NCBI GenBank assembly: GCA_003640385.1
Contig: RCAB01000280.1
Coordinates: 1 to 64,000, forward strand
From: Setaria digitata
Lineage: Eukaryota > Nematoda > Chromadorea > Rhabditida > Setariidae
Direction of reading: 5' to 3'
DNA length: 64,000 nt
The notes under the pieces were generated by a model. The model saw nothing but the letters and a program-made list of their open reading frames with translations, was not told the DNA's origin and did not search any database. The position numbers were made by a program, and so were the translations under genes. Below are positions 42,101 through 55,600 of the stretch, one piece after another (positions within the stretch are counted from its first letter, which is position 1; each line of letters starts with the position of its first letter).

Positions 42101-43028
42101 AATAAATAAATTTTAATATGAATTTTGTTTCGATAAAACTGTTTTACTATGAAAAATTTAATCAAGTAAGATAAAAATTGTTTAGGTGAAACAGTTACAA
42201 GTACAAATTCAAGAAGCTGAAGCTGCAGCATTACTAGGCGGTAAACGTGTAATTGCAAAACTTGAAACACGTATACGTGATTTGGAAACAGCATTGGATG
42301 AAGAAACACGTCGACATAAGGAAACACAAGGAGCATTACGAAAGAAGGATCGACGCATCAAAGAGATTCAGATGCAGGTTGACGAAGAGCATAAAATGTT
42401 CGTGATGGCACAGGACACTGCTGATAGACTTCTTGAAAAACTCAATATTCAAAAGAGGCAACTTGGAGAAGCTGTAAGTTTTGAAAGTTACAGAAAATAA
42501 AAACAATGACAAACTTCTTTTTTATTTTAATTTTGTATTGCATTTAAAAAAAAAAAAAAGAAAATGTAATGTTATGTGAAATATCAATTTTATTTTGAAT
42601 ATTTTATTATTATTTATTAATATTAAACTGAATAATTGTATATTAAATAAAATTAAAGTATCAGTCTGGAATTTTTCATTCATTTTAGTAAAAAGACAAA
42701 ATGAAAGAAAGAAATGATGGAAATATTTTTCTATTTATTATAGCATTCTATTAATAATTATTAGAAATTTTTCCTATTTTTCTTTGTTTTTTTTTTTTTG
42801 TTCTATATGGCTAATTTTTCTATGTCTAATTAATTTTGCTAGGAATCCTTAACGATGGCCAATCTTCAACGAGTACGTCGATATCAGCGTGAATTGGAGG
42901 ATGCTGAAGGACGTGCTGATCAAGCGGAAAGCTCGTTACATCTAATTCGTGCAAAGCATCGTTCATCAGTGGTTACTGGCAAAAATGCTTCAGCATCTAA
43001 AATTTACGTTCTCGAAGATGAGCAGTAG
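29154..43028 (+). CDS. unc-15: Paramyosin, muscle thick-filament coiled-coil protein (17 exons)
   Basis: Exons: 29154-29285, 31409-31465, 31720-31806, 32218-32384, 34747-34825, 36802-36945, 38353-38454, 38694-38876, 39298-39513, 39747-39894, 40184-40401, 40522-40611, 40760-40945, 41403-41522, 41770-42006, 42186-42473, 42843-43028. All phases close and give 879 residues, about the nematode family length. Residues 1-40 are a nonhelical head with LYRSPS and LYKSPS repeats. From [21 protein letters not shown] onward there is a continuous heptad-patterned alpha-helical coiled coil to about residue 860, then a short tail ending LEDEQ. Known family role: dimeric rod forming the core of invertebrate thick filaments under myosin. 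Paramyosin is also a well-known helminth antigen. No frameshift or stop interrupts the exons. Identification rests on extended matches to remembered UNC-15 sequence. Confidence 0.97.
29286..31408 (+). other. Paramyosin intron 1 (2.1 kb)
   Basis: AT-rich with no exon recognised. First introns of nematode muscle genes often carry enhancers, but no specific motif can be assigned here. Confidence 0.6.
31932..32045. repeat. Tandem duplication of about 58 bases in paramyosin intron 3
   Basis: Two adjacent similar copies (about 31932-31987 and 31988-32045), each with AATTTATTTCATTT, AATTAATGTAAAA and a closing CTCRTTGG. A (TC)n run follows at 32166-32189, just before exon 4. Confidence 0.7.
33108..33146. 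repeat. (TA)n microsatellite in paramyosin intron 4
   Basis: About 19 perfect TA units directly after a poly-A run. Confidence 0.95.
34249..34650. repeat. Three degenerate repeats of about 120-150 bases in paramyosin intron 4
   Basis: Units start near 34249, 34409 and 34536. Each has ATTTATMCA followed by a TATA-rich segment, then ATTTAAAAYTTCATG and a T-rich or A-rich tail. Divergence is high, so this is an old array. Confidence 0.55.
34953..35003. repeat. (GA)n microsatellite in paramyosin intron 5
   Basis: Interrupted GA/GAGG purine run of about 50 bases. Confidence 0.9.
40953..41014. repeat. 31-base tandem duplication in paramyosin intron 13
   Basis: 40953-40983 and 40984-41014 are 31-base copies differing at a few positions, each ending AATCACTTAAATC. 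They start seven bases after the exon 13 end. Confidence 0.85.
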
Positions 43029-43659
43029 TGGATGCTGCTTAACGTGTCAACAGTAACAATTAGCAACAACAACAACAACAACAATCACGACTAATGAAGA
43101 AGAAGATGATGATGAAGATGAAAAAGAAATGATTTATTAAAAGAAAATTTTTTTTCTGAAGAAAAAAAATTAAAATAGAGATGAAAAAAAAAAAGGAAAT
43201 AACAAGCAAGAAAAGAAAACAATGAAACATTTCATAATAGTTTTTTCTTTTTTTTTTTTTTTTTTGAAAAATTATTTGAAAAAAAAAATTATCGAAATTT
43301 TCAAAAAAATTTTTTGTCTCTTTATCCTAAGTAAATTTTTTTCGTTCTCTTTTTTTTTTTTTTTAGAAATTTTTAATACGTTAGTGTGAAAAATTTTTTC
43401 ATATCTTTCATCAATTTTTGTTTTTTTTTTCTTTTAATTTTCGGGAAAAAAAAAAAATTAAACTTTTTTTGTCTATAAGAAAGTAATTTGGTATATAAAA
43501 TTTCTTTCCTCTTCAATTCTCTCTCCCTCTTCAAGCTGCTTCCTTTTCATCGCCTTCTCAATAGCACTCTAAACTCTTTCATAAATAATGATGGTCACTA
43601 TTGATTCAGATTTATTGTCGATTTATTTCTGCCAATGAAGAAATTTGTTTGTATGCCTA

Positions 43660-43690
<31 letters not shown>

Positions 43691-46259
43691 TGTCAATCGA
43701 TTCTAATAATAGCAATGCCTAATCAATCAATAATTGCTATCTTTCATTGTATAAATGAAAAACAAAAGAAATAAAAAAAAAAAAAAGGAAAAAAAACCGA
43801 ACAATATATTTATTTATTTTGTGGTATTTCCTCATTCGACGAATTATGGTTATTTGGTTATCAATAATCATTTCATCTGTCTCATCTTCGTACGTCAATT
43901 TACGTCTACTTAACGTTTCCAACCTTCGTGTGCCGTAGTAATTTTCTTTTTCTTTTTTATTTATTCACACATACTGCGTATGGTTCTGGATTCGTTTATT
44001 TTTACGCGAGATTTTTTTTTTTGTTCTTTTCATTCTCTTCAGTTTTCATCATAATTTAGTTAATAATTTTTCGCTTTTCTATTAGAGCTTCATACATCTT
44101 TGCATACACGCACAGATACGTACACGCACACCCACACACGCACAGGTGCGCACGAACATCCACAGGAACACTCAGTTGAGCTAATAATTAGTTATATGTT
44201 ATTAAAATTTGACATAATTAAAATCAACCTAATAAAAAGAAAAAATCAATCAATATTGCTATATTTTTACAACAAATGATCGTTAAAGAATTCATCCTTA
44301 TTTGCATACAAAACTTAGATATGCTATTGCTCAAGCTGCCAAATAGTATATATTAGCTGTTTAACTGCTATTATGGAGCGTAAGTTGTAAGAGGATAAGA
44401 TTTATTTTATTTTTGCCTCCCTGAAAATTCTGATTGAATAAATTTAAAGAAACGAAAAAAAAAATTGAAACTGAATGCTGCAAAAAATGCTTAAAATATC
44501 CTAATGTTTCATTTTATTCTTACCGAAAAATATTTCTTAAAAATTTTGTTGTTATTATTATAATTAGACAAATTATCACATCACAATAACTGTGCCTTCT
44601 CTCATTGCTATGCATTTATCACTGCAGTATTTTATGCTAAATTATTTTAGCTAATTATCATTTTGCTTGCATTTCTCTTTCTTTTTTCTTTTTTTTTTTT
44701 TTTTTGAACATATTTCTCCTCTTCCTTCAAAATTTTTTTTGATTCTTTCCAAATATGATAGCACTCTTTCTACTGTATCCTTGTGAAATTGTAAAAGGAT
44801 GAATAGAAAAGGAATACTGTAGAAAATTAATCCAGTACTGGAGAGGCAAAAAAAAGAAATCCGAAAATTTAAAAAATTCAAATTCTTCTTCTTCATTTAT
44901 GCAAAACTAAAATTATGAACGATTCAGTCATCCTGTTAGGCAAGATGGTTATGATTAATTATTATTGCAATTGATAAAGATTTAGAAATGAAATCACAAT
45001 TTTATAGTAATCATATAATTACAGCGACCTTAGAATTATTCATCGTCCAATTTCATCCACTTTGTAGTGGTGATTTAAGCGGAACTGATCAAGCATTAAC
45101 CGACATATCAGCACTGTTTGACAAACATATATCAGTGAATTATAATATCATTTAATAGTATTATCAGTGATAATTAAAACAGATTGCGCTATATCCATAC
45201 TTTCTTCATAAAAACAGCAAAAAAGTTACCATATAAATGCATCAGCAGTACAAAAGATAAAGAAAAAATTATGCGCAAAAGAAGCAAATACAAAATGACT
45301 GTGAAAAAAAAAAGAAAAAAAAAGAGAGGAGAAAAGGAGAAAAAGTAGGAAATTTGAAAATATTAGAAAACATGAAGCTAAAAATGACGAACCTTCATTT
45401 AAATGATGTAAATTATAATAAGTAAAATGATACAAACATTTTGAAAGAACAAAAATTGCCCTGTTTTAACAGATTTAATTAATAAATGAACAGGTAAAGC
45501 AATTAGGAAAACAAGGTAAAGGTGAATGAAAAGCATTTTTTTTTCTACTGATTTCTGATCGAAATATAAAATTAAATTACTTTATAAAAATTGCTAAAGA
45601 TGAAAATTTCTAAAATTGACGGTGAGAAGAGAATGAAAATATTTGAAATCTTTTTTAAAAATAAAAACAAAAAGTTTGAAACCCTTCCAAATATGAAGGA
45701 AAAAACACTTGAAATTACCCACTTGACGAGAAAAAAAAAAGTGATATGATAAAACGTTGTATTATGTGACTAATTGCTTTTCAAAAATATTTTTTTGGAA
45801 TGTTGGAATTTTAGGGAAATTTTAGAAAAACTTTTTTTAATTGAAAAATATTTTATAAATGGTGCAATTGACACCCTTCAATTTACTGAAATTGCGGTAA
45901 TTTTGCATTAATTTCTCAAAAGACGAAAAATTTGAAAAGTTGCAATTTTTAGTTTTAGAAAAAGTAAAGAGGAATTTCATCGAAAGTTTTTTCACGAAAT
46001 TTTTTTTTTCCAAAGCAAAATGACATTTTTTCCTTTGTGACAGTTTTGTTTTTTGATTTCTTTGAATTGTTTGCGCTATTTTATGTGAAATTGATGGATT
46101 AATTTAATAGCTTTTCATGCTTGTTGCTTAGATAAAATTTGAGAAAAGTAAAAAAACAAATTTTTTCCATTCCAAAATTTCTAAAAAATAAGTTTTATTA
46201 CTTTTTTTTTCTTTTTTAAATCACAATGAAAGACAATTCGCTAAATAATATATAAATTA
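43029..46259. other. Paramyosin 3'UTR and convergent intergenic region
   Basis: A (CAA)n run (43063-43084) and a GAT/GAA-rich stretch follow the stop. A candidate AATAAA lies at 43770-43775. A CA-rich imperfect repeat is at 44101-44172. The rest is AT-rich with long homopolymers. No gene or RNA gene was recognised. Confidence 0.6.
46194..46199 (-). terminator. Candidate poly(A) signal of the Ly6-like gene
   Basis: AATAAA on the minus strand, about 60 bases beyond the stop codon at 46260-46262. Confidence 0.5.
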
Positions 46260-49200
46260 CTAAATATTGTTGTATATTAAATTTAACACTGGCACTAATA
46301 TGACACTTAAAAGAAACTGATAACTTGGCTTGAACGATGATGTCACTGTTGAATTGCCACTGTTTGCAGCTGCAGTATTTGTGTTGCAAGCATCGCTTTT
46401 GCAGGAACAAATCTGAAATTTGTTAAAAAGAAGAATTTACTAAATTTAAACAGAAACATGAAGTTTACTGAGAAAGGAGCAATTGTTAGCAGACAGTAAA
46501 TCAATTGATATGATAACAAAACAAAACTGAAAATATTTATTTCATTTTTTTTAGTTGAGCATTTTGTAAATTAAATTACTATGTGCTTAAATTTTGCCTT
46601 ACTTTTAATAAATGAGCTTAACTACAAGCTTTTAAAACTAAACAAATCTTAAATTGTTGTTTAAAAGTTTAAGAAATTCTGAGGGAATTTAGCTAAAGAT
46701 CTGTGATCATTTGAATATGTTTATTTATCCATGATAAATTAGTACAGAATGAATGAATGAATGAGTGATTAATACAATGATTATCTGGATAATAGTGATA
46801 GTAGGCTGATAACAACAGATAATTATTTGAAATGAATGACAGTGATTATAAATGGATAATAGTATTGATAATAACAGTGCTCAAGATGTTCCTTTTTTTC
46901 TTTCAAATAGAATATATGAAAAAGAAATAATTTTTATGTTATATATTTATGATCCTTTCGAAAACACTGAAATTAAATTTTAAAATTAAATCGTACTTAA
47001 TTAAATCGCACCACATGAAGAGTTCATACTGTTCAATTTTTTTCTTTTTTCTTCTTTTTGTTGAAATCCAAGGAACGAAATAATAATTAAGACTTATTTT
47101 ATTTAACAAAAATTTTAATTACACAAATAATTTCTATCTGCTAGAAGACTAGAAATTTATACGTTGAAATATTTTAAAATTAACATTGAGAACGAAGTAA
47201 CTCATTCATTTCTTTCCAGTAAAACAAAACATCAAAATAAAATGACCATCGATAACAATTATTATTATTTAGTGATTTTCGTAAAAGTTTTCTTATTTTA
47301 TTTTTCATCAATTTTTTGCTTACTTATTGTTTATTCACCTATTTATTTGTTTGTTTATTTACTTTGTTTTTTTTTTTCATTCATTTATTAATTTGTTTCA
47401 AACGAAACAGCAGCAAATGTCACTGATAACAATGAATTTTGCCAAATCAAACACCGCAGTTAACTACTGATCATTAATTGGACTGTTTAGAGTTTGTTTT
47501 GATATCTCAGCATTTCGTTCAGTCTTTTCTCTCATTTGAAATCTTTGTAATATTTAAAAGCCTCAACAGAAAGAACGATTCAACATTCCAATTGGTAAAA
47601 TTAATGTACTTTTAAATTATTTGCCAATTAAGAGAAGTAAAATTATACAATGAACTAATTACTTTTGCCGAATTTTGCACCAAGTGAAATTTTCAGTGTT
47701 AACTATCATTTTGATAATTAGCCATCATCATATAAGAAAGTTCCATGCATTAATTTACAAATTTTCTATTGAAATGGATACATTGTGCTTTGATTTGTGC
47801 AGAAAGTTTTTTGTGGAAAAAATTTTATTTTTTCATTAATTTTTATAGAATGTGAAAGAATAAGAGTTATGTGAACTCAAAATTATAAAATTTTGAAAAT
47901 CGAAATTAGAAAGCTAAAACTTTTTTCGAATTTTAAATTTGATTATGCTAAGCTCGAATTTAGATCTATTTGAACACAACAAGGCTTTCTGTTCATCAGT
48001 TATAATCTTATCCTACTAATTGGCCTAGATCGAACATGTTGAATTTTTTGTGTTTTCTGCTGAATTTCAGAAGTTTGAACTTCTTTAAATTAATTTTTTT
48101 CTTTGATCAATGAATTTTAGTCAGTATTCATTTTTTAATATTGATTTTTAGAATTTCCAAAACCTAATTTTTACTCGATGAATTGTTATTCATCAACCAT
48201 AAAAGCATGATGTAATTAGTTACCAGTTAATCTATAGTGATAAAAGAACGATTTTGACTGATTAGAGATACTAACCTGGACATGTTCGTCAGTTTGAATT
48301 GATGGCCAAATTTGGGACAGAGGAAGTTTGAGGCATATTGTTTCAGAATGAAGAAAGTCTACTTCCGGTGGATGATTTTGAATTGAAGTAAAAATATTTT
48401 CGGCGCAACCACGAATGTATGTGTAAGGTGTATTTATTGACTGCACACCTGAAAATAAATTTTGAAATTTGTTATAATGCTTTAAAAAAATTGGAAATTT
48501 TTCAGATTTGAACTAGCCCATAAAAATTGAAATTGCAATGTTTTCTGTTTCATATGCAATTTTTTGCTTTATTTTTCCTTTCTTCAATCCAATAAGAATT
48601 TATATTTAGTTTAATTTTTAGGTACATTCGAATATTTTTCAAAGTTGATTTTTTTTTTCTTTGTTTCAAATTATTATATTATATTAAATGCCGAGTTAAA
48701 AGGATTTAGAATTTTTAGTTGTTTATTGTTTACGAAAAATTTCCTCAAAAGATTTTCTTAATTTTTTAATTATGTCAGTAGTGCTGTATATAAACAAAAA
48801 AAAAAGTCTATTTTTCGAAAAAATTAATTTTCCTAAGACTTTTCTTTCAAAATATTGCATCAGAGCTTAGCAAGACAGAGAAAAAAGAATAACATAAATA
48901 ATTTCAATACTACAAAAATACTCGTAGAGTGCATGTATACGGTAGAGTGTTTGATACTGTAATGTTGCTTATACTGTACAGTGCACATATTGTTTCCTTA
49001 TATTTTTATATATTTTTGCTACTATTATTTTGCATCTTTCTTCGCCACGTTAGATCTTTTTATCGTATCTTTCTAGCAATACTGTTAGACACTATACCTA
49101 CCGCCAAAATACTGTGGTTCCATAATTGAAATACACGTTGAAGAACATTTGGTTAATGGAGCAAATGCGTATAATTCGTCTAAATTATCGCAAAATTCAC

Positions 49201-49616
49201 CGAAACGTGGAATATTTGCAGAGTGACGGAAAGTAGTAAAACGTTCAAACAACGGCTTGTAATCAATTGATGCGCACGTAAAGCATCTCCAAAAAAAAAA
49301 AAAAAGTATTACAAAAATTTATTAAAATTTAACGAAATAAATTAGAAAAAGATTTTTTTTTTTCAATGTAAAAAACGGAATTTTTTTCGAAAAAAATTGA
49401 TTTGAAAATTTTGATATTTTTTTTTTAAACATTTGAATATTTTATGTTGAGATGAAAATAAAACGAAGAAGATTTTTGCTTGGGAAAATTTTTTCCACTA
49501 AAATAAAAGCAAAAAATTTTTTTTTCACTTGCAAATTAAAATACTTACTTAATTGTATAACTTATCGTTTGCATTGGGAATAATAATAACAAAATGAGAT
49601 ATTGATGCAGTCGCAT
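46260..49616 (-). CDS. Ly6/three-finger domain, secreted and probably GPI-anchored protein (4 exons)
   Basis: Exons on the minus strand: 49549-49616, 49102-49286, 48276-48448, 46260-46412, with phases closing to 192 residues. Residues 1-20 (MRLHQYLILLLLFPMQTISY) are a signal peptide. The mature part opens with CFTC (24-27) and has ten cysteines (24, 27, 55, 70, 74, 99, 123, 144, 146, 151), ending with CSCKSDACN, the C-x-C..CN finish typical of Ly6/uPAR three-finger domains. A Ser/Asn/Gly-rich linker (about 157-168) and a hydrophobic tail (FLLSVILVPVLNLIY) fit GPI anchoring. The layout resembles the nematode ODR-2/HOT family (GPI-linked Ly6 proteins of neurons), but orthology is inferred only. 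Convergent with paramyosin. Confidence 0.85.
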
Positions 49617-52600
49617 GATAAGTAATCAGTGAAATAAATCATTTCATGTATTTGACCAAATTATCAATTACCAGAGCTTATCAAACTCTAGTATAATAGC
49701 ATCAGAAATTGATTAATATTTGCATAATTAGCATTAAGTTCATGATAACATGTAGCCTGAAAATTGCTTCTTTTCCTTGATATTTTCCAATGATTTAATT
49801 CAACAAAAAAGTGAAAAGTAATTGGAAATAAAAAATTTCTATTTAATGTGATATTTAAAAATAATTGCACACATACTGGTTAAATATATCGTTTTTTTAA
49901 CAGCAAAATTATCAATATTGTTAGAGTTGAATGAAAAATTAAAATTCTTTGGATAATAATAATATGGATGGTATATTTTAAGATAACTTTAATTAACTGG
50001 TTTATTTTTTTTTTCTCCAAATCTTTTAAACGAATCAAAAAGATTTTGATGGTGCTAGAATTTTATTCTCACATGAATTTTATTGTACTAGCTTAAAGAA
50101 AGCTAACATGATAAGATGAATATTAATGAATAAATTTTGGAATCAATTTTTTTTGTAATTCTCAAATCATTTATGTAAAGGTATCGATCAAGTGCTCAAA
50201 ATAGAAGCAATTAATTAAAAATGAGAGATGCATATCATATTATTGTTCATATAGACTACACTAATCAATCGAAATAAAAAAGAAAAAAGAAATGACCTAA
50301 TTGATCACAATGACATATCTTCTTAAAGCCTGACAACTAATGGTTTCAATTATCACAATTGTTCTAGTTAATTAATTTTTCCTTTAATTGGATTCCTACT
50401 GCTGTCTTAGGTTTATTTGATTTAATTTGCCAATATCTAATTGATACTTTCGTAGTTTCCTTCAAATAATCTGTAACATATTTCATTTTTTTTTATTTTA
50501 ATACTTATATTCCATGTTATACATTATGATCAGATTTTTGACCTTATCGAGAGATCAGCGTTTGTTGCTTGCCTATCCTCTGAATCAATTAATTAATTAA
50601 TTTAGAATGAAAAATAATTTACAGGACTAGGGTAATAGTTGTGGAACAATTTGCAGAATACATTATGCAGCAAATACTGTTTCTATTATTATCATGAATA
50701 TAAATAAGAAATGATAAAGACAACAATTTTCCATCTCATTTCTGTTTAGTCTTCAATATTAATAATGATTGCGATTATGGTGAAAACAAATAAATAGATA
50801 ATAAAAAATAATTAGTAATTAACATTCAATATTAGAGAGAGTAGCGTCTATTGTTTTTTGTTATTCTAATTATTACATTATTTATGACTAGATCGATTAA
50901 GCAGTACGATGAAGTTGTTCAAAATTAGAACGAGTGAGACTTTCATGGAGATTGCAACTGAAATAATCATTTACTGATAATAAAATAACGGTGAATTTAG
51001 AGACGAGATGCTTGTTTAAAGAAAGTAAAACCACTTAAATGAAAGAATGTTTACGTAGTAGTTGGCAAATCGTAGTATCCCCAAGTGATATGTCTGTAAT
51101 CAGCTTTAATGATATTCCAATAAATTTTACTAGTGATAATGATAATGATAATAGAAATTCTCCTGTGTTTGTGGTAAGAATCAAAAGTTATAAGCATCAC
51201 AAATAAATGAATAAATAAATAAATCGTAATGCATACTAATAGTTTAGAATATGAAAATTTGATAATATACGCATTTAAATTTTCCCATCGTGTGAATTAA
51301 TTTTGAATATTACAAATTATTGTTTTCAGTAATTTTTACTGTTAAAAATTCGCATTTTAATTAATTTTCAGTATCACAAGTTACGCTACTTATAAAACAT
51401 ATACTCGATATCGTACATTACATATCATTAAATTGTTGAAAATGTTATCTGTACGATTTGCCTTATCCAAAAATAACCAGAATATTTTTTTGAATAAATT
51501 AACCAGAAAAAGAAAATAAAAAAAAAAAATGTACCAGGAAAATGCGCTTATTATACAAAGTACGATAATCTGAGAAACTAGTCAGTCATTTGATGATAAA
51601 ATTTTAACAAAATAATCCTACCAACTATTAAGTTTGAAGCATTTGAAAGCTAAAATCAATGAAATATTTAAGCTTGTGTAAACTATGCAATTCGTAGATA
51701 ATTTAAATGACATTCACATTCTTATCCGAAGTTTTCCAATAAATGAATGTAAATTTAAATAATGACGAGAATATAATTCTATGAATTTTAGGTTAATAAA
51801 ATTTTAATCTAATTGAGGAGTACAAACAAACTGACAATTGGTGGCATGAAATACTATCATAATGTTGTATTATTGAGATTAGAATTTTATATTGAAAAAG
51901 AAAGTGGACGAGGAAGAATGTCTCTTTATGATAGGACAATAGATTTTTTAAAGATTGAAGCAAACTCAAAAGACACTGTAAGTTGAGAAATGTTCGACTG
52001 GAATGAACAAATTAGCTTGTTTAGTAGAATGATAACTCTCGACAAACATTCAATTACTTTGAGTTCAAGATAAACGAAACTGATAATGGAATAACAGTTT
52101 ATTTTCTTCCATCTTATGTAGTTGTATCTTCAGAAAATTGCCAAATATCATCATTATTATAATGAATTTTTAAGGATTTCTCGAAATACTTCTTTTGTAA
52201 TTAATTCCAGCTAATTAATAATCGATCGGAAGAAAAATTGCAATATAGAAACAAGTGTATTTAGCAGCAAAAATAAAATAATCGCAAAAAAATTATTTTT
52301 AGGTACAGTAAGGTACAGAACTGGCAGCAAAACAGGTAAGTATGAAAGGTGACAACAAAATGAACTGTAATTAGGTTAAATAATTGCGGTAAAGGGCCAT
52401 AACGAAAAAATAAAGTCTTTGCAACTTTTTGTCACTTGTGCAATTCTACCGTTGCTAAAACTTCATTTTACTACTAGCAGTATTGCACTTTAATATTGCA
52501 AAAAAAAATAATGATAGTAAGACAAATTGCATTACGGTACAGTACCGTAAGTGACAGTAAATTGAGTCACGATTACGGGAGTGTATGTACAAAAGCATTA

Positions 52601-55600
52601 ATTAAGCTGCAAAGATTTCTTTTTTTTTTTTTTTCGGGAAAATTTTTACAAGCGAAACAGAGGGAAAAGAAACAAATATTCGTTGTTGTCAAATGCAATA
52701 CAAACGTACTTTGGTGACAAACAACGAAGAAAGATAGCATTTTCTCATTTCTATTTGTCTTATAAAACAAAACAAATTATGGTATGATGTGGCAGATATA
52801 CTAATAAAATATTATAAAAGGTAGAGTCATTGAAAACGAAAAATCCATTAATTAAATAGTCACTTTTTATAGAAATTTAGGGAAAGGAAAAAGAGAATGA
52901 TGAAAAAGGAATTGTTCATATAAGAAGATCATCATTCATATTGTCTGTCAGCTATTATTTCATATAATTTGCCCTACTTTTAATGTTGGTTTAAAAAATA
53001 ATTTAAAAAAAAAATTGGAAAATTATATTGCAAAGAAATCATTCTTAATTTATAATTGCATAAGCCAATTTTATGAAATGAGTAATAAATAATATGACAA
53101 AATATTGCATTTTTTTTTCTCGTTTCCTTTGTCAAAGTATGTCGCTAAAAAGCTTCATCACAATGAATAGTTATTTCCTCATAACCTTTTTTTTTCAAAA
53201 TTTTTTATTTTTTATTTTTTATTTCGTAGAAAAAAAAAACTGTTCAAAAATTAATTAACGAAAGATAAATTATCTCAGAAAGGAGAGAAAAAAAAAAAAA
53301 AAAAGAAAGCACACACACACACACGAAAGATGCTTTGACATATGAAATAATTTATTTGATAAAAAGAAAAATTGCAATAAAATGAAACAATTTTAGTTAA
53401 ATATTATTTATGTGATATGTATGAGGCCTCTTTCATCCTTCCTTCTTTCTTTTTTTTTTTTTATTCAGTAATAGACAATTTATATATTTCGGAATTTTAT
53501 ACACATACATGCTTATGATGCTACTACAGTTGGCGAAAATTTAAAGTAGAAAATAAACAAATTGAAATATAAAAGTGAAAAGAAGAAACAAAAGAGAGAG
53601 AAAGGGAATGTGAGAAGTAAAAGCACTGAAATTTAATAATATTATGGTGTGGTTTAATTACTGGTAGCTCCTTTCTTTTTGTTCTTTTTCTTCATTCCAA
53701 CCTCTTTCTCTTCACTTTTGTCTTGTTCATTTTAAATTTAGGAAGAAAATTGAGAATGAAATGGAAAGACAAGAAGAAAAAGTGGACATCCAGACTATCA
53801 CAAATAATGTTTGCTTAACAAAAAAAGAAAAGACTAAACTGATAGTAGCAGGCGGTATTGGTAGATGAGATGACAGATGGCAGGACATCTTCCATTCTAG
53901 TTAAATTTAGTGTTAAACGGATTTCGTCTATGCTAGCTGATATGCTATGGTTGACTTCCCCGTTGGGAACTATATTGGAAAAAATCTAAGCACTGAGACA
54001 ATCATTTTGAAAAATTTGGGAAGAAAAAAAAAAAAAGAAAGAGACAAAAAAAAATAGGGGAAAAATGAACAGAATATATGAAAAGAGAAATGAAGAAAGA
54101 GTACTTGAAAAAAAAAAAACAAACAAAAAATGCATTAGTATAGAATTGAACTATTGTAATTATGAAAGCATAATGAAGAGGCAATGTCAGTTTAAAGATT
54201 AGAAATGATAAATTTATAAATATGTTTGGAATAGCAATAGTATTATTATCATCAGTAAAATCATTTCAATATTAATTACAATTATTGTGATATTTATGAT
54301 TATTTTTGTCATTATCATTATCATTATCATTACATGAAGAATAATTAATAACTATACCCATCAACATTACAATAAACTGTTAGCATCATTCATAATCACC
54401 ATCAATATATCATTCGCCAATTGTTACAATAATCATTATTATCATCTTGTTGCATTAATAATTGCTATTATCATCAATGATCATTATTATTTCATCCATA
54501 ATCATCATTCCCATTCACATCAGTGTCAAGAGCAATCATTATTCCAAAAGAAACAAATAATATAAACGATAATAATTGCTGGATAAAAAAAAAAAATGGA
54601 AACAAAAATTTGGACGAAGAGAATGGAATTTAATAAAAACTGAAAAGAGAACTTCGCTGTGCACTCATTTCTCGAATGATTAGCTATCATCAATAAGATT
54701 CAAAAAAAAAAAAAAAAGGAAAAAATAAATAAAAAGAAGAAATGCTGCGCTAATCAATTTCAATTAAAAATTTTGTTTTATTTCTATATTGATGTTTGCT
54801 GATTGGTGGAGTTAAAGAAAAAGGGAAAAAAGCTTTTTCAAAATTTCTATTATAAATTTTTTCGTAAAGTAAAAATTAAATTTTAATAAAAAAAAAAAGG
54901 GAATTGGTTATAATTTAAGAAGTGCGACATTTGAGCGGATAAAAGTTTTCATTTTAAGAAATAATAAATAAATCGAATAAATCAAGAAGAAAAATGGAAT
55001 TCTCAGTTAATAACAATTTCATCGAGAATCACTGATAAGAAATTAAGCCTCATAAAAAGAAATGGATGGTTGAAAAGGCGAATGAATGAATGAATTGAAT
55101 GAGCTAATGTGGAAACTAATATTTCTAAACGATTTCTCAGATGCTATAAAAAATGATTATGATGCGGTAATTAATATACATTACACAATCATCTTAATAA
55201 TACAAAATTTAATAATTGATAATGATAATAATAATAAATTAAGTATTAAAAATGAAAAGATAGGATAAGCGAACTGTGGACAAAGAAAAAAAGTGATATA
55301 ATAAAAAAATATTAGGAAAAAGGATATATCTGATCGATCGAAAAATACTCAATACAAATTGTACTTTTTTCAGTTATTTATGGAACAATCCTTAAAAATA
55401 AGGCAATGAATTCACTTTTTATATGAATTAACAAAAACTGAGCTTTTATTTTAAGCAAAAATTGAAAAATTGAAAGAACTGACTGAAAAACATATGAAGG
55501 AATAAAGCAAATTTAATTGGCATTTTAAATGAAAGAAAAAACAAAACAAAACAACAGAAAAAGAAGTGAAAGGAAAATGTTGAACTTTACAAAATGTTAT

